A model generated the notes under the pieces. It did no database searches. It saw only the letters and a list, made by a program, of their open reading frames with translations, and was not told the DNA's origin. A stretch of DNA of 64,000 nucleotides from BP-464 sp045805505. GTDB taxonomy: Bacteria > Actinomycetota > Thermoleophilia > Solirubrobacterales > Solirubrobacteraceae. The position numbers were made by a program, and so were the translations under genes. Each line of letters begins with the position of its first letter. Position 1 is the first letter of the stretch. The stretch is taken from positions 62,001 through 126,000 of the forward strand of contig JBJMLA010000032.1 of assembly GCA_045805505.1 (NCBI GenBank). Direction: 5' to 3'. Positions 56,179-64,000 of this stretch are shown here, piece after piece.

Positions 56179-58047
56179 GTGGCCTCAGAAGGACGCAGGA
56201 CGAAGTTGGCGGAGCAGCGCAAGTCGCTGCCGAAGGGCCCTGGCGTCTACCTGTTCCGCGACGACAAGAGCAAGGTCATCTACGTCGGAAAGGCCAAGAA
56301 CCTGCGCAGCCGCGTGGGCGGTCACTTCTCCAACCCCGTCACGCGCGGCGCCTACGAGATGGTCGACTCGATCGAGTCGGTGGAGTTCCTGCTCGTCGCG
56401 AGCGAGACCGAGGCGCTGCTCACCGAGCAGAACTTCATCAAGCAGTACCGCCCGCGCTTCAACATCCGGCTGCGCGACGACAAGTCCTATCCGTTCATCG
56501 CCATCTCGATGGACGAGGACTTCCCGCGGGTCTACTTCACGCGCGAGCGCCATCGCAAGGACCGCGTCTACTTCGGCCCGTACTCGAGCGCCAAGCGCAC
56601 CCGCGCGACGCTCGACCTGCTCGGCAAGGTCTTCCTGTTCCGCTCCTGCCAGGGCAAGGAGCCGGGCCGCCGGACGGGCTCGCCCTGCCTGGACTACTAC
56701 ATCAAGCGCTGCGGAGCGCCCTGCGTCGACTACGTCTCCAAGGACGAGTACCGGGAGAGCATCGACAGCGTCGTCGCGTTCCTCTCGGGGCGCTTCAAGG
56801 AGATCGAGCGCGACCTCGAGGCCAAGATGAAGGCGGCGGCCGCGGCCGAGGAGTTCGAGCAGGCCGCGCTGTGGCGCAACCGGCTCAGCGCGGTCCGGTC
56901 GCTGCTGCAGCGCCAGCGGGTCTCCAACGAGTCGATGGGCACGGTCGACGTGGTCGCGGTGGCGATGGAGGGGACCGACGCCAACGCCCAGGTCCTGCAG
57001 GTCCGCGATGGCGTGCTCTCCGATCGCCAGTCCTTCTACCTCGACAACATCGGCGAGCGCGAGGCGCCCGAGGTGCTCGAGGAGTTCATGCTCCAGTACT
57101 ACCTCGGCGGCGCGGCCATCCCGGCCCAGATCGTCGTGCAGTACCCCAACGACGCGCTGGCCGACGCGCTGGCCGAGCGGCGCGGCGGTCGCGTCGAGCT
57201 GCGGGCCGCCGAGCGCGGCGACAAGGCGCGTCTGCTCGACCTCGCCGAGCGCAACGCCAAGCTCGCGCTCGACCAGGAGAGGCTCAAGTCCGAGCGCCGG
57301 CGCCAGCAGCGCGTCGAGGCGCTCGACGGGCTCCAGCAGGCGCTCGGGCTCGACACGCTGCCGCTGCGCATCGAGTGCTTCGACATCTCGACGCTGATGG
57401 GCACCAACACCGTCGCGTCGATGGTCGTCTTCGAGGGCGGCGCGCCGAAGAAGTCCGACTACCGCCGCTTCAACGTGCGCGGCAACACCGAGGGCGTGCC
57501 CGACGACTTCGCGGCGATGGAGGAGATCCTCGGCCGGCGCCTCGCGCAGTGGGAGTCCCAGCAGGACCTGTCACCGCACGACCCCAAGCGCAACGAGTCC
57601 TTCGCCACGCTGCCCAACCTGATCGTCATCGACGGCGGCCCGGGCCAGCTCGCCGCGGGCCTGCGCGCGCTCGAGGGGTTCCGCCGGCGCGGGGTGGCGA
57701 TCGTCTCGCTGGCCAAGCGCCTCGAGGAGGTCTACACGCCGGGCCTGCGCGCGCCGATCGTGCTCGACCACAGCACGCCCGAGCTGCAACTGCTGCAGCG
57801 CGTCCGCGACGAGGCCCACCGCTTCGCCATCACGCATCACCGGGGCAAGCGCGACAAGCTGCTGACCACGTCGATCCTCGACGAGCTGCCGGGGATCGGG
57901 CCGGCCCGCAAGCGCGCGCTGCTGCTGCACTTCGGCTCACCCGAGGCCTTCCTGCAGGCCTCGCGCGAGGAGCTCGAGCAGGTCCCGGGCCTGCCGGGCA
58001 AGACTGCCCGCGACATCTACACGCACCTCAACCGCACCAGCGGCTGA
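56179..58047 (+). CDS. uvrC: Excinuclease ABC subunit UvrC
   Basis: 622 residues. The GIY-YIG nuclease domain spans about 18-100 (GPGVYLFRDDKSKVIYVGKA), the UVR domain about 195-235 and the RNase-H-like nuclease domain about 360-540 (FDISTLMGTNTVASMVVFEGG, VIDGGPGQL). A C-terminal helix-hairpin-helix pair follows (LPGIGPARKRALLLHFGSP, VPGLPGKTARDIY). It makes both incisions in nucleotide excision repair. The start is GTG 56179, apparently leaderless. It heads the uvrC-rapZ neighbourhood, though here a LysE gene and a DUF2127 gene separate it from rapZ. Confidence 0.95.
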   Translation: MASEGRRTKLAEQRKSLPKGPGVYLFRDDKSKVIYVGKAKNLRSRVGGHFSNPVTRGAYEMVDSIESVEFLLVASETEALLTEQNFIKQYRPRFNIRLRDDKSYPFIAISMDEDFPRVYFTRERHRKDRVYFGPYSSAKRTRATLDLLGKVFLFRSCQGKEPGRRTGSPCLDYYIKRCGAPCVDYVSKDEYRESIDSVVAFLSGRFKEIERDLEAKMKAAAAAEEFEQAALWRNRLSAVRSLLQRQRVSNESMGTVDVVAVAMEGTDANAQVLQVRDGVLSDRQSFYLDNIGEREAPEVLEEFMLQYYLGGAAIPAQIVVQYPNDALADALAERRGGRVELRAAERGDKARLLDLAERNAKLALDQERLKSERRRQQRVEALDGLQQALGLDTLPLRIECFDISTLMGTNTVASMVVFEGGAPKKSDYRRFNVRGNTEGVPDDFAAMEEILGRRLAQWESQQDLSPHDPKRNESFATLPNLIVIDGGPGQLAAGLRALEGFRRRGVAIVSLAKRLEEVYTPGLRAPIVLDHSTPELQLLQRVRDEAHRFAITHHRGKRDKLLTTSILDELPGIGPARKRALLLHFGSPEAFLQASREELEQVPGLPGKTARDIYTHLNRTSG

Positions 58048-58050
58048 ATT

Positions 58051-58074
58051 GTCAAGGGGCCTGGCCCCCTTAAC
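58051..58074. repeat. Short palindromic element, copy C
   Basis: A 24-base imperfect palindrome with arms GTCAAGGGG and CCCCTTAAC fills the gap between uvrC and the LysE gene. It resembles copies A and B. It could act as a terminator-like hairpin after uvrC. Confidence 0.55.
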
Positions 58075-58082
58075 ATTGCGGC

Positions 58083-58679
58083 ATGAGCACGGAGTTCCTC
58101 GTCACGACGCTCGTGATCTGCGTCACGCCCGGGATCGGCGTGCTCTACACGCTGGGGGCCGGCCTGTCGCGCGGGCCGCGGGCGAGCCTGGTCGCCGCGG
58201 CGGCGTGCACGCTGGGGATCGTCCCGCACATCGCCGCCGCGATCACCGGTGCCGCCGCGCTGATGAACGCCAGCGCCGTCGCGTTCCAGACCCTGAAGAT
58301 CCTCGGGGTCGCCTACCTGCTGTTCATGGCCGTAACCACGCTGCGCGAGCGCGGCGCGCTGCAGGTCGACGAGGCGGCCGCGCCGCTGTCCACGCGCGCG
58401 GTCCTGCGCGACGGGCTCGTGCTGAACCTGCTCAACCCGAAGCTGACGATCTTCTTCTTCGCCTTCCTGCCGCAGTTCACGAGCGACACCGCGGGGATGC
58501 TCGAGCTCAGCGGCGTGTTCATGGCCGTCACGTTCGTCGTCTTCGCCGTCTACGGGCTGTGCGCCGCCGCCGTGCGCCACCACGTGATCAGCCGCCCCGC
58601 GGTGATGACCTGGATGCGACGCGTGTTCGCGGGATCGTTCGTCGCGCTCGGCGCGCGGCTGGCGACGACCGCCCGCTAG
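58083..58679 (+). CDS. LysE/RhtB family amino-acid exporter
   Basis: 198 residues with six hydrophobic helices. It has the family opening (FLVTTLVICVTPGIGVLYTLGAGLSRG), in which TPGP-type residues are replaced by TPGI, and NLLNPKLTIFFFAFLPQF in the middle. RhtB/LysE proteins export amino acids such as homoserine, threonine, leucine or lysine; the substrate is not inferable. The ATG at 58083 is nine bases after palindromic element C. It meets the DUF2127 gene tail to tail with a four-base overlap. Confidence 0.85.
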   Translation: MSTEFLVTTLVICVTPGIGVLYTLGAGLSRGPRASLVAAAACTLGIVPHIAAAITGAAALMNASAVAFQTLKILGVAYLLFMAVTTLRERGALQVDEAAAPLSTRAVLRDGLVLNLLNPKLTIFFFAFLPQFTSDTAGMLELSGVFMAVTFVVFAVYGLCAAAVRHHVISRPAVMTWMRRVFAGSFVALGARLATTAR

Positions 58680-59515
58680 CGCAGCTCGGGCGTCGCGCGT
58701 TCGAGCGCGGCCCAGCCGATGTCGTGCTCGCGCGCGGCTTCCTCGGCGGCGGCGCCGCCGCGCAGGCCGAACAGGCGCTTGGCCCAGAGCAGGTAGGCCA
58801 CGACGGCGACGTTGATGACGAACGCGAGGACCTTGAAGACGGTCACGCGGTGCGTGAGCTCGTAGATCTCGATCGGCAGGAACGACCCGGTCACGATCAG
58901 GGTGAGGTACTCGGCCCACCGCTTGGCGTACCAGAGGCCGACGGCCTCGACGCCTTCGACGATCGCGTAGACCGCGATGGCCGCGGCGAACAGCCGGATC
59001 CGCGAGCTGTCGAGCGAGAACAGGCGGTCGATCGAGTGCAGCACCCCGTGCTCGGCGTTCGCGCCGCCGCCGATCGGGCCGCCCTGGAGGTCGGCGATGG
59101 CCCGGCTGACCGGCCCGCGCAGCTCGTCGCGGTTGGAGGCCAGAGCGAAGCCGAGGATCGACAGCGCGCCGAGGGTCACGAAGTGCAGCGCCCGGTTGAC
59201 CGCGATGGCTCGCAGGACGACCTTGTCGCGCAGTGGCCGGCCCCGCAACGGCAGCTCGATCTCGTCATGGCCGGGCAGGGCGTCGCGGGTGGGCGCCGCG
59301 GGCGCGGGGAGGGGCAGCCAGGAGTCGCAGCGCAGGCAGCGGAAGAAGCGGACGCCGCCCAGCTCCCGGGCGACCAGCGAATCCTCGGGGTGCAGGTCGG
59401 CGGCGTCGGTTCCGACGATCTCGTGGCCCACCGCGCCGCAGACCAGCAGCTCCCAGTGCAGCTTGGGGCGCAGGCGGCGTGGCCGGACGAGGGTCCCGGG
59501 CGGCGTCTGGTGCAC
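58676..59515 (-). CDS. DUF2127 membrane protein with N-terminal Cys motif
   Basis: 279 residues. The N-terminal cytoplasmic part (about 20-70) has Cys26, Cys60 and Cys63 in a zinc-ribbon-like pattern (FFRCLRCDSWLP). The C-terminal half has four helices of the DUF2127 family: RAIAVNRALHFVTLGALSI, AAAIAVYAIVEGVEAVGLWY, EYLTLIVTGSFLPIEIYEL and VFKVLAFVINVAVVAYLLW. DUF2127 has no known function. The ATG at 59515 leaves 56 bases to the divergent rapZ gene. Confidence 0.78.
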   Translation of the reverse strand: MHQTPPGTLVRPRRLRPKLHWELLVCGAVGHEIVGTDAADLHPEDSLVARELGGVRFFRCLRCDSWLPLPAPAAPTRDALPGHDEIELPLRGRPLRDKVVLRAIAVNRALHFVTLGALSILGFALASNRDELRGPVSRAIADLQGGPIGGGANAEHGVLHSIDRLFSLDSSRIRLFAAAIAVYAIVEGVEAVGLWYAKRWAEYLTLIVTGSFLPIEIYELTHRVTVFKVLAFVINVAVVAYLLWAKRLFGLRGGAAAEEAAREHDIGWAALERATPELR

Positions 59516-59571
59516 AGGGCATTCCTATCCGATGTCCTACGTCCCCGTGCGTCCGTACCATCACCAGCCGG

Positions 59572-60522
59572 ATGGCCACGACGAAGCCGGGACGGCTGAG
59601 CGAACGCCTCGGGCTCACGCGCCGCGAGCCGCTGGCCGCGTCGCGCCTGGAGGACTTCGTCGTCATCACGGGCTACTCGGGCGCCGGCAAGTCGACGGCG
59701 ATGCAGGTCTTCGAGGACGCGGGCTACTTCTGCGTCGACAACCTGCCGCCCGAGATGATCGCCGGCCTCGTCGAGCTGTTCATGCACGAGGGCTCGAAGG
59801 TCGAGCGCGCAGCCGTGGTCTCCGACGTGCGCGGAGGCGCGTACTTCGAGGCGTTGCAGGAGGTGCTCGAGTCGCTCGATCGCCACGGCGTGCGTCACCG
59901 CGTGCTGTTCCTGCACGCCGACGAGGAGACGCTGCTGACGCGCTACAAGGAGACGCGCCGGCGCCATCCGCTCGCCCCGGGCGGATCGGTGGCCCAGGGC
60001 ATCGCGGCCGAACGCGCGGTGCTCGAGGGGCTCAAGCATCACGCCGAGGCGGTCATCGACTCCACCGGCCTGAAGGCCTCGACGCTGCGGCGCAAGATCG
60101 CCGACGAGTTCCTCCCGCGCGAGCCGCTGACGCGCCTGGCGGTGACGTTCCAGAGCTTCGGCTTCAAGCACGGCCCGCCGCGCGACGCCGACCTGACCTT
60201 CGACGTGCGCTTCCTGCCCAACCCGCACTGGGAGCCCGAGCTGCGCCCGCTGACCGGCCACGACCGGCGGATCGTCGAGTACGTCTCGGGCCAGGACACC
60301 CTCGTCGAGTTCTACGACCGCCTGATGCCGCTGCTGGACTTCCTGATCCCGCAGTACACGGCCGAGGGCAAGTCGCACCTGGTGGTGGCCATCGGCTGCA
60401 CCGGCGGGCGGCATCGGTCCGTGGTCATCACGGAGGACCTCGCCGCCCGGTACCGCGAGTCCGACCAGGTCTTCGTCGAGGCGCTGCACCGCGACATCGA
60501 CAAGCAGGCACCCGGCGCGTGA
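59572..60522 (+). CDS. rapZ: RNase adapter RapZ/YvcJ family nucleotide-binding protein
   Basis: 316 residues. The N-terminal P-loop domain has Walker A GYSGAGKST (33-41), then DAGYFCVDNLPPEMI and FLHADEETLLTRYKETRRRHPL. The C-terminal domain has FQSFGFKHGPPRDADLTFDVRFLPNP and IGCTGGRHRSV, the ligand-binding signature that in E. coli RapZ senses glucosamine-6-phosphate. In Gram-positive genomes this gene usually sits in uvrC-rapZ-yvcK-whiA-gap order. Here yvcK and whiA are missing from between rapZ and gap. It overlaps the VOC gene by four bases (GTGA). Confidence 0.93.
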   Translation: MATTKPGRLSERLGLTRREPLAASRLEDFVVITGYSGAGKSTAMQVFEDAGYFCVDNLPPEMIAGLVELFMHEGSKVERAAVVSDVRGGAYFEALQEVLESLDRHGVRHRVLFLHADEETLLTRYKETRRRHPLAPGGSVAQGIAAERAVLEGLKHHAEAVIDSTGLKASTLRRKIADEFLPREPLTRLAVTFQSFGFKHGPPRDADLTFDVRFLPNPHWEPELRPLTGHDRRIVEYVSGQDTLVEFYDRLMPLLDFLIPQYTAEGKSHLVVAIGCTGGRHRSVVITEDLAARYRESDQVFVEALHRDIDKQAPGA

Positions 60523-60884
60523 TCGACCATCTCGGCTTCGAGGTGACCGACCTGACGCGGTCGGCCGCCTTCTACGACGCGATCTTCTTCCCGCTCGGCG
60601 TCCGGCGGATGTTCGAATCGGAACGGGCTCTGGCCTACGGAGTCAACGAGGCGCGCTTCTGGATCACCGAGCGCGGCCACAGCCCCGAGACGATCTTCGG
60701 CCACGTCGCGTTCGAGGCGAGCGGCAAGGCGGCCGTGGACGCGGCGTACGAGGCCGGGCTGAAGGCCGGCGGGCGCTCCGACGGGCCGCCGGGCCCGCGC
60801 CGCCAGTACGGCCCGCGCTACTACGCCGCCTATCTGCTGGACCCCGACGGTCTTCGGGTTGAGGTCGTCTCCGGCAGTCGATGA
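60519..60884 (+). CDS. VOC/glyoxalase family protein
   Basis: 121 residues with the two beta-alpha-beta-beta-beta halves of the vicinal-oxygen-chelate fold. It opens IDHLGFEVTDLTRSAAFYDA, a metal His (HLGF) is followed by FGHVAFEASGKAAVD, and it ends YAAYLLDPDGLRVEVV, with a Glu in the final strand. Members include glyoxalase I, dioxygenases and resistance proteins; the substrate is unknown. The start is GTG 60519 overlapping rapZ. It occupies the slot where yvcK and whiA would be expected. Confidence 0.82.
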   Translation: MIDHLGFEVTDLTRSAAFYDAIFFPLGVRRMFESERALAYGVNEARFWITERGHSPETIFGHVAFEASGKAAVDAAYEAGLKAGGRSDGPPGPRRQYGPRYYAAYLLDPDGLRVEVVSGSR

Positions 60885-60899
60885 ATAGGCTGCGGGGCA

Positions 60900-61912
<1,013 letters not shown>

Positions 61913-61916
<4 letters not shown>

Positions 61917-63040
61917 GGACCCTCGACGACCTCGAGAGCGACCTCTCGGGAAAGCGTGCCGTCGTCAGGGTGGACTTCAACGTCCCCCTCGACGGCGGCC
62001 AGATCACCGACGACACCCGGATCCGGGCGGCGGTGCCGACCCTCACCGAGCTGCGCGAGCGGGGCGCCGCGCTGGTGCTGCTGGCCCATCTGGGGCGCCC
62101 CAAGGCCCGCGAGCCGGAGTTCTCGCTCAAGCCCGCGGCCCAGCGGCTCGAGCTCTACCTCGGCGAGGAGGTCCGGCTCGTCGATGCGCCGGGCGACGCC
62201 GCGGTGTCGATGCTCGAGAACGTCCGCTACGACCCGCGTGAGACGAAGAACGATCCGGAGCTCGCCGCCGAGTACGCCGCGCTCGGCGACTTCTACGTCA
62301 ACGACGCGTTCGGCGCCGCACATCGCGCGCACGCCTCGACCGAGGGCGTCGCGCACCTGCTGCCCTCCTACGCCGGCCGCCTGCTGCAGCGCGAGGTCGA
62401 GACGCTCGGCGGCATCCTCGAAGCACCGAAGGCGCCCTTGGTGGCGGTGGTCGGCGGCGCGAAGGTGACCGACAAGATCGGCGTCATCGAGGCCTTCCTG
62501 GAGAAGGCCGACATCATCCTGATCGGCGGCGCCATGTGCTTTCCGTTCTTCGCCGCGCAGGGCCACGAGGTCGGCGCGTCGCTGTGCGAGCAGGAGGGCA
62601 TCGAGCCCGCCCGCCAGGCACTCCTGGCCAGCGAGGGCAAGCTGCACCTGCCGATCGACCTGGTCATCGCCAAGGAGTTCTCCGCCGACGCCGAGCATCG
62701 CGAGATCGGTGACGTCGACGTGCCCGACGGCTGGATGGGCCTCGACGTCGGGGGTCGCACCGCCGCCGCCTACGCGCAGGAGATCCGCAACGCGGGCACC
62801 GTGTTCTGGAACGGCCCGATGGGCGCGTTCGAGATGGAGCCCTACGCGGGCGGCACGCGCACGGTCGCCGAGGCCGTCGCCGACACCGCCGCGACCACCG
62901 TCGTCGGCGGCGGTGACAGCGCCGCCGCGCTCACGCAGTTCGGGCTCGCCGACCGCGTCACCCACATGTCCACCGGTGGAGGCGCTTCGCTCGAGCTCCT
63001 CGAAGGCAAGCCGCTGCCGGGCGTCGAGGTCCTCTCATGA
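61913..63040 (+). CDS. pgk: Phosphoglycerate kinase
   Basis: 375 residues. The N-terminal substrate domain has VVRVDFNVPLDGGQITDDTR, LLAHLGRPK and NVRYDPRETKNDPELA. The nucleotide domain has VVGGAKVTDKIGVIE, FWNGPMGAFEME, VGGGDSAAAL and STGGGASLELLEG. It transfers phosphate from 1,3-bisphosphoglycerate to ADP. It is slightly shorter than typical bacterial PGK (about 390-400). The start is GTG 61913, overlapping gap; a longer ATG frame from 61859 would lie inside gap. Confidence 0.96.
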
Positions 63041-63795
63041 GTCGTACGCCGTTCATCGCCGGCAACTGGAAGATGCACAAGACCGTGGAGGAAGCCGAGG
63101 AGTTCATCGCCGGCTTCCTGCCGCGCGTGTCGTCGGTCGAGACCGTCGACGTCGCCCTGTGCGTGCCGTTCACGGCGCTCACCGCGGTCGTCGACTCCAC
63201 CCGTGGCTCGCGCGTCGAGGTCTACGCGCAGAACATGCACGAGGCCGCCAACGGGGCATACACCGGCGAGATCAGCGCGCCGATGCTCAACGAGCTCGAC
63301 GTCCACGGCACGCTGCTCGGCCACTCCGAGCGCCGCCAGTACTTTGGCGAGACCGACAAGGCGCTGGCCCTCAAGGTCGTCGCCGCGCTCGACGCCGGGC
63401 TGACCCCGATGCTGTGCGTCGGCGAGACCGAGGACGAGCGCGACAACGGCGACACGGAGCGCAAGCTGCGCCATCAGGTCCAGGAGGGTCTCGAGAAGGT
63501 CGACGAGGCTCGGCTGGGCGACGTCGTCATCGCCTACGAGCCGATCTGGGCCATCGGCACCGGCAAGGTGGCCACGCCCGAGCAGGCGCAGGAGGCCGTC
63601 GCCTTCGTTCGCGCGCTGGTCGCCGACCGCTCCAAGGAGCAGGCCGAGCGCACGCGGATCCTCTACGGCGGGTCGGTCAACGACGCCAACGCCGTCGAGC
63701 TGCTGGGCCTGCCCGACGTCGACGGCGCCCTGGTGGGCGGCGCGTCGCTCGAGCCGGCCAAGCTCGCCGCGATCATCGACGCCGCCGGGGCATGA
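63037..63795 (+). CDS. tpiA: Triosephosphate isomerase
   Basis: 252 residues, a complete (beta/alpha)8 barrel. It has the N-terminal AGNWKMHK with the substrate Lys, the catalytic His in LLGHSERR, the catalytic Glu in AYEPIWAIGTGK, and the phosphate-binding ends RILYGGSVND and LVGGASLEP. It interconverts dihydroxyacetone phosphate and glyceraldehyde-3-phosphate. It overlaps both neighbours by four bases. Confidence 0.96.
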   Translation: MSRTPFIAGNWKMHKTVEEAEEFIAGFLPRVSSVETVDVALCVPFTALTAVVDSTRGSRVEVYAQNMHEAANGAYTGEISAPMLNELDVHGTLLGHSERRQYFGETDKALALKVVAALDAGLTPMLCVGETEDERDNGDTERKLRHQVQEGLEKVDEARLGDVVIAYEPIWAIGTGKVATPEQAQEAVAFVRALVADRSKEQAERTRILYGGSVNDANAVELLGLPDVDGALVGGASLEPAKLAAIIDAAGA

Positions 63796-64000
63796 CGCTC
63801 CCGGCCCCGGCCTGCGCGCTCGTCATCCTCGACGGCTGGGGGCTGGCGCCGCCGGGTCCGGGCAACGCCGTCGAGCTGGCGGACACGCCGGTGTTCGACG
63901 CGCTGTGGGAGCGCTATCCGCACACGACCCTCACCGCCTGCGGCCCCGCCGTCGGGCTGCCCGAGGGGCAGATGGGCAACTCCGAGGTCGGCCATCTCAA
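63792..64000 (+). CDS. gpmI: 2,3-bisphosphoglycerate-independent phosphoglycerate mutase, N-terminal fragment
   Basis: The first 69 codons are visible before the window ends. The opening LVILDGWGLAPPGPGNAVE carries the metal-binding Asp, and MGNSEVGHL contains the catalytic Ser of the cofactor-independent mutase (alkaline-phosphatase superfamily). It completes the lower-glycolysis operon and overlaps the tpiA stop (ATGA). The presence of iPGM in this operon indicates that phosphoglycerate mutation can be manganese-dependent rather than dependent on 2,3-bisphosphoglycerate. Confidence 0.93.
   Translation, partial: MTLPAPACALVILDGWGLAPPGPGNAVELADTPVFDALWERYPHTTLTACGPAVGLPEGQMGNSEVGHL

Overview
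The window is a gene-dense, very GC-rich actinobacterial chromosome segment. GC-ending codons dominate, GTG and TTG starts are frequent, genes commonly overlap by 4 bases (ATGA/GTGA), and several promoters look leaderless. The gene content (standalone IF-1-like protein, Lys/Ala-rich histone-like protein, MhuD-type haem oxygenase, MMPL transporter, PPK1, tandem Pst systems, uvrC-rapZ next to gap-pgk-tpi-gpmI) suggests a deep-branching actinobacterium of the Thermoleophilia/Solirubrobacterales type. That placement is inference; there is no rRNA gene here to settle it. I see no tRNA or rRNA gene, CRISPR array, prophage or insertion sequence, and no gene-free stretch longer than about 300 bases.

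Layout. 1-5 kb: small accessory genes (crotonase fragment, IF-1-like protein, PAQR/hemolysin-III membrane protein, histone-like protein, DoxX, ArsC-like protein, a DJ-1 protein overlapping a GlxA-type regulator). 5-9 kb: a PAS histidine kinase coupled to a receiver-GGDEF-EAL protein, then a sigma-70 factor with its own promoter and terminator. 9-13.4 kb: phosphoesterase, acetyltransferase, ABC-2 exporter, short Ppx/GppA protein, secreted coiled-coil protein. 13.4-24 kb: a large exported protein, a two-domain fatty acyl reductase, a GAF/HD-GYP/GGDEF protein, two crotonases around a bidirectional promoter, an SRPBCC protein and an MMPL exporter. 24-28 kb: a receiver/sensorless kinase/receiver trio and an ABC-F ATPase.

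27.7-48.9 kb is a phosphate island of about 21 kb: DUF47-Pit; CHAD-PPK1-Ppx; a secreted protein; a zinc-ribbon/phosphoesterase-like membrane protein; pstSCAB-1 with an appended lipoprotein and two zinc-ribbon proteins; a second DUF47 protein; a receiver-less PhoB-like DNA-binding protein; pstSCAB-2 with phoU; and a PhoB-like response regulator. Nine stretches of 11-bp direct repeats of the GTTCAC type (PHO boxes) lie at the promoters, which ties transport, polyphosphate storage and the uncharacterised genes into one PhoP/PhoB regulon. No PhoR kinase is present in the window.

48.9-64 kb: two TadE-like proteins and a TadG-like protein fused to a VanY-type carboxypeptidase and a lytic transglycosylase; MhuD-like haem oxygenase; molybdopterin oxidoreductase plus membrane protein; a RecQ helicase ending in a PcrA/UvrD-like Tudor domain; uvrC; LysE exporter; DUF2127 protein; rapZ; a VOC protein; and the glycolytic operon gap-pgk-tpiA-gpmI, which runs off the right edge.

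The strongest leads for something undescribed are the Pho-linked zinc-ribbon proteins with duplicated PHO promoter modules, the TadG/VanY/SLT fusion, and a family of short palindromes, one of which lies in frame inside a coding sequence.
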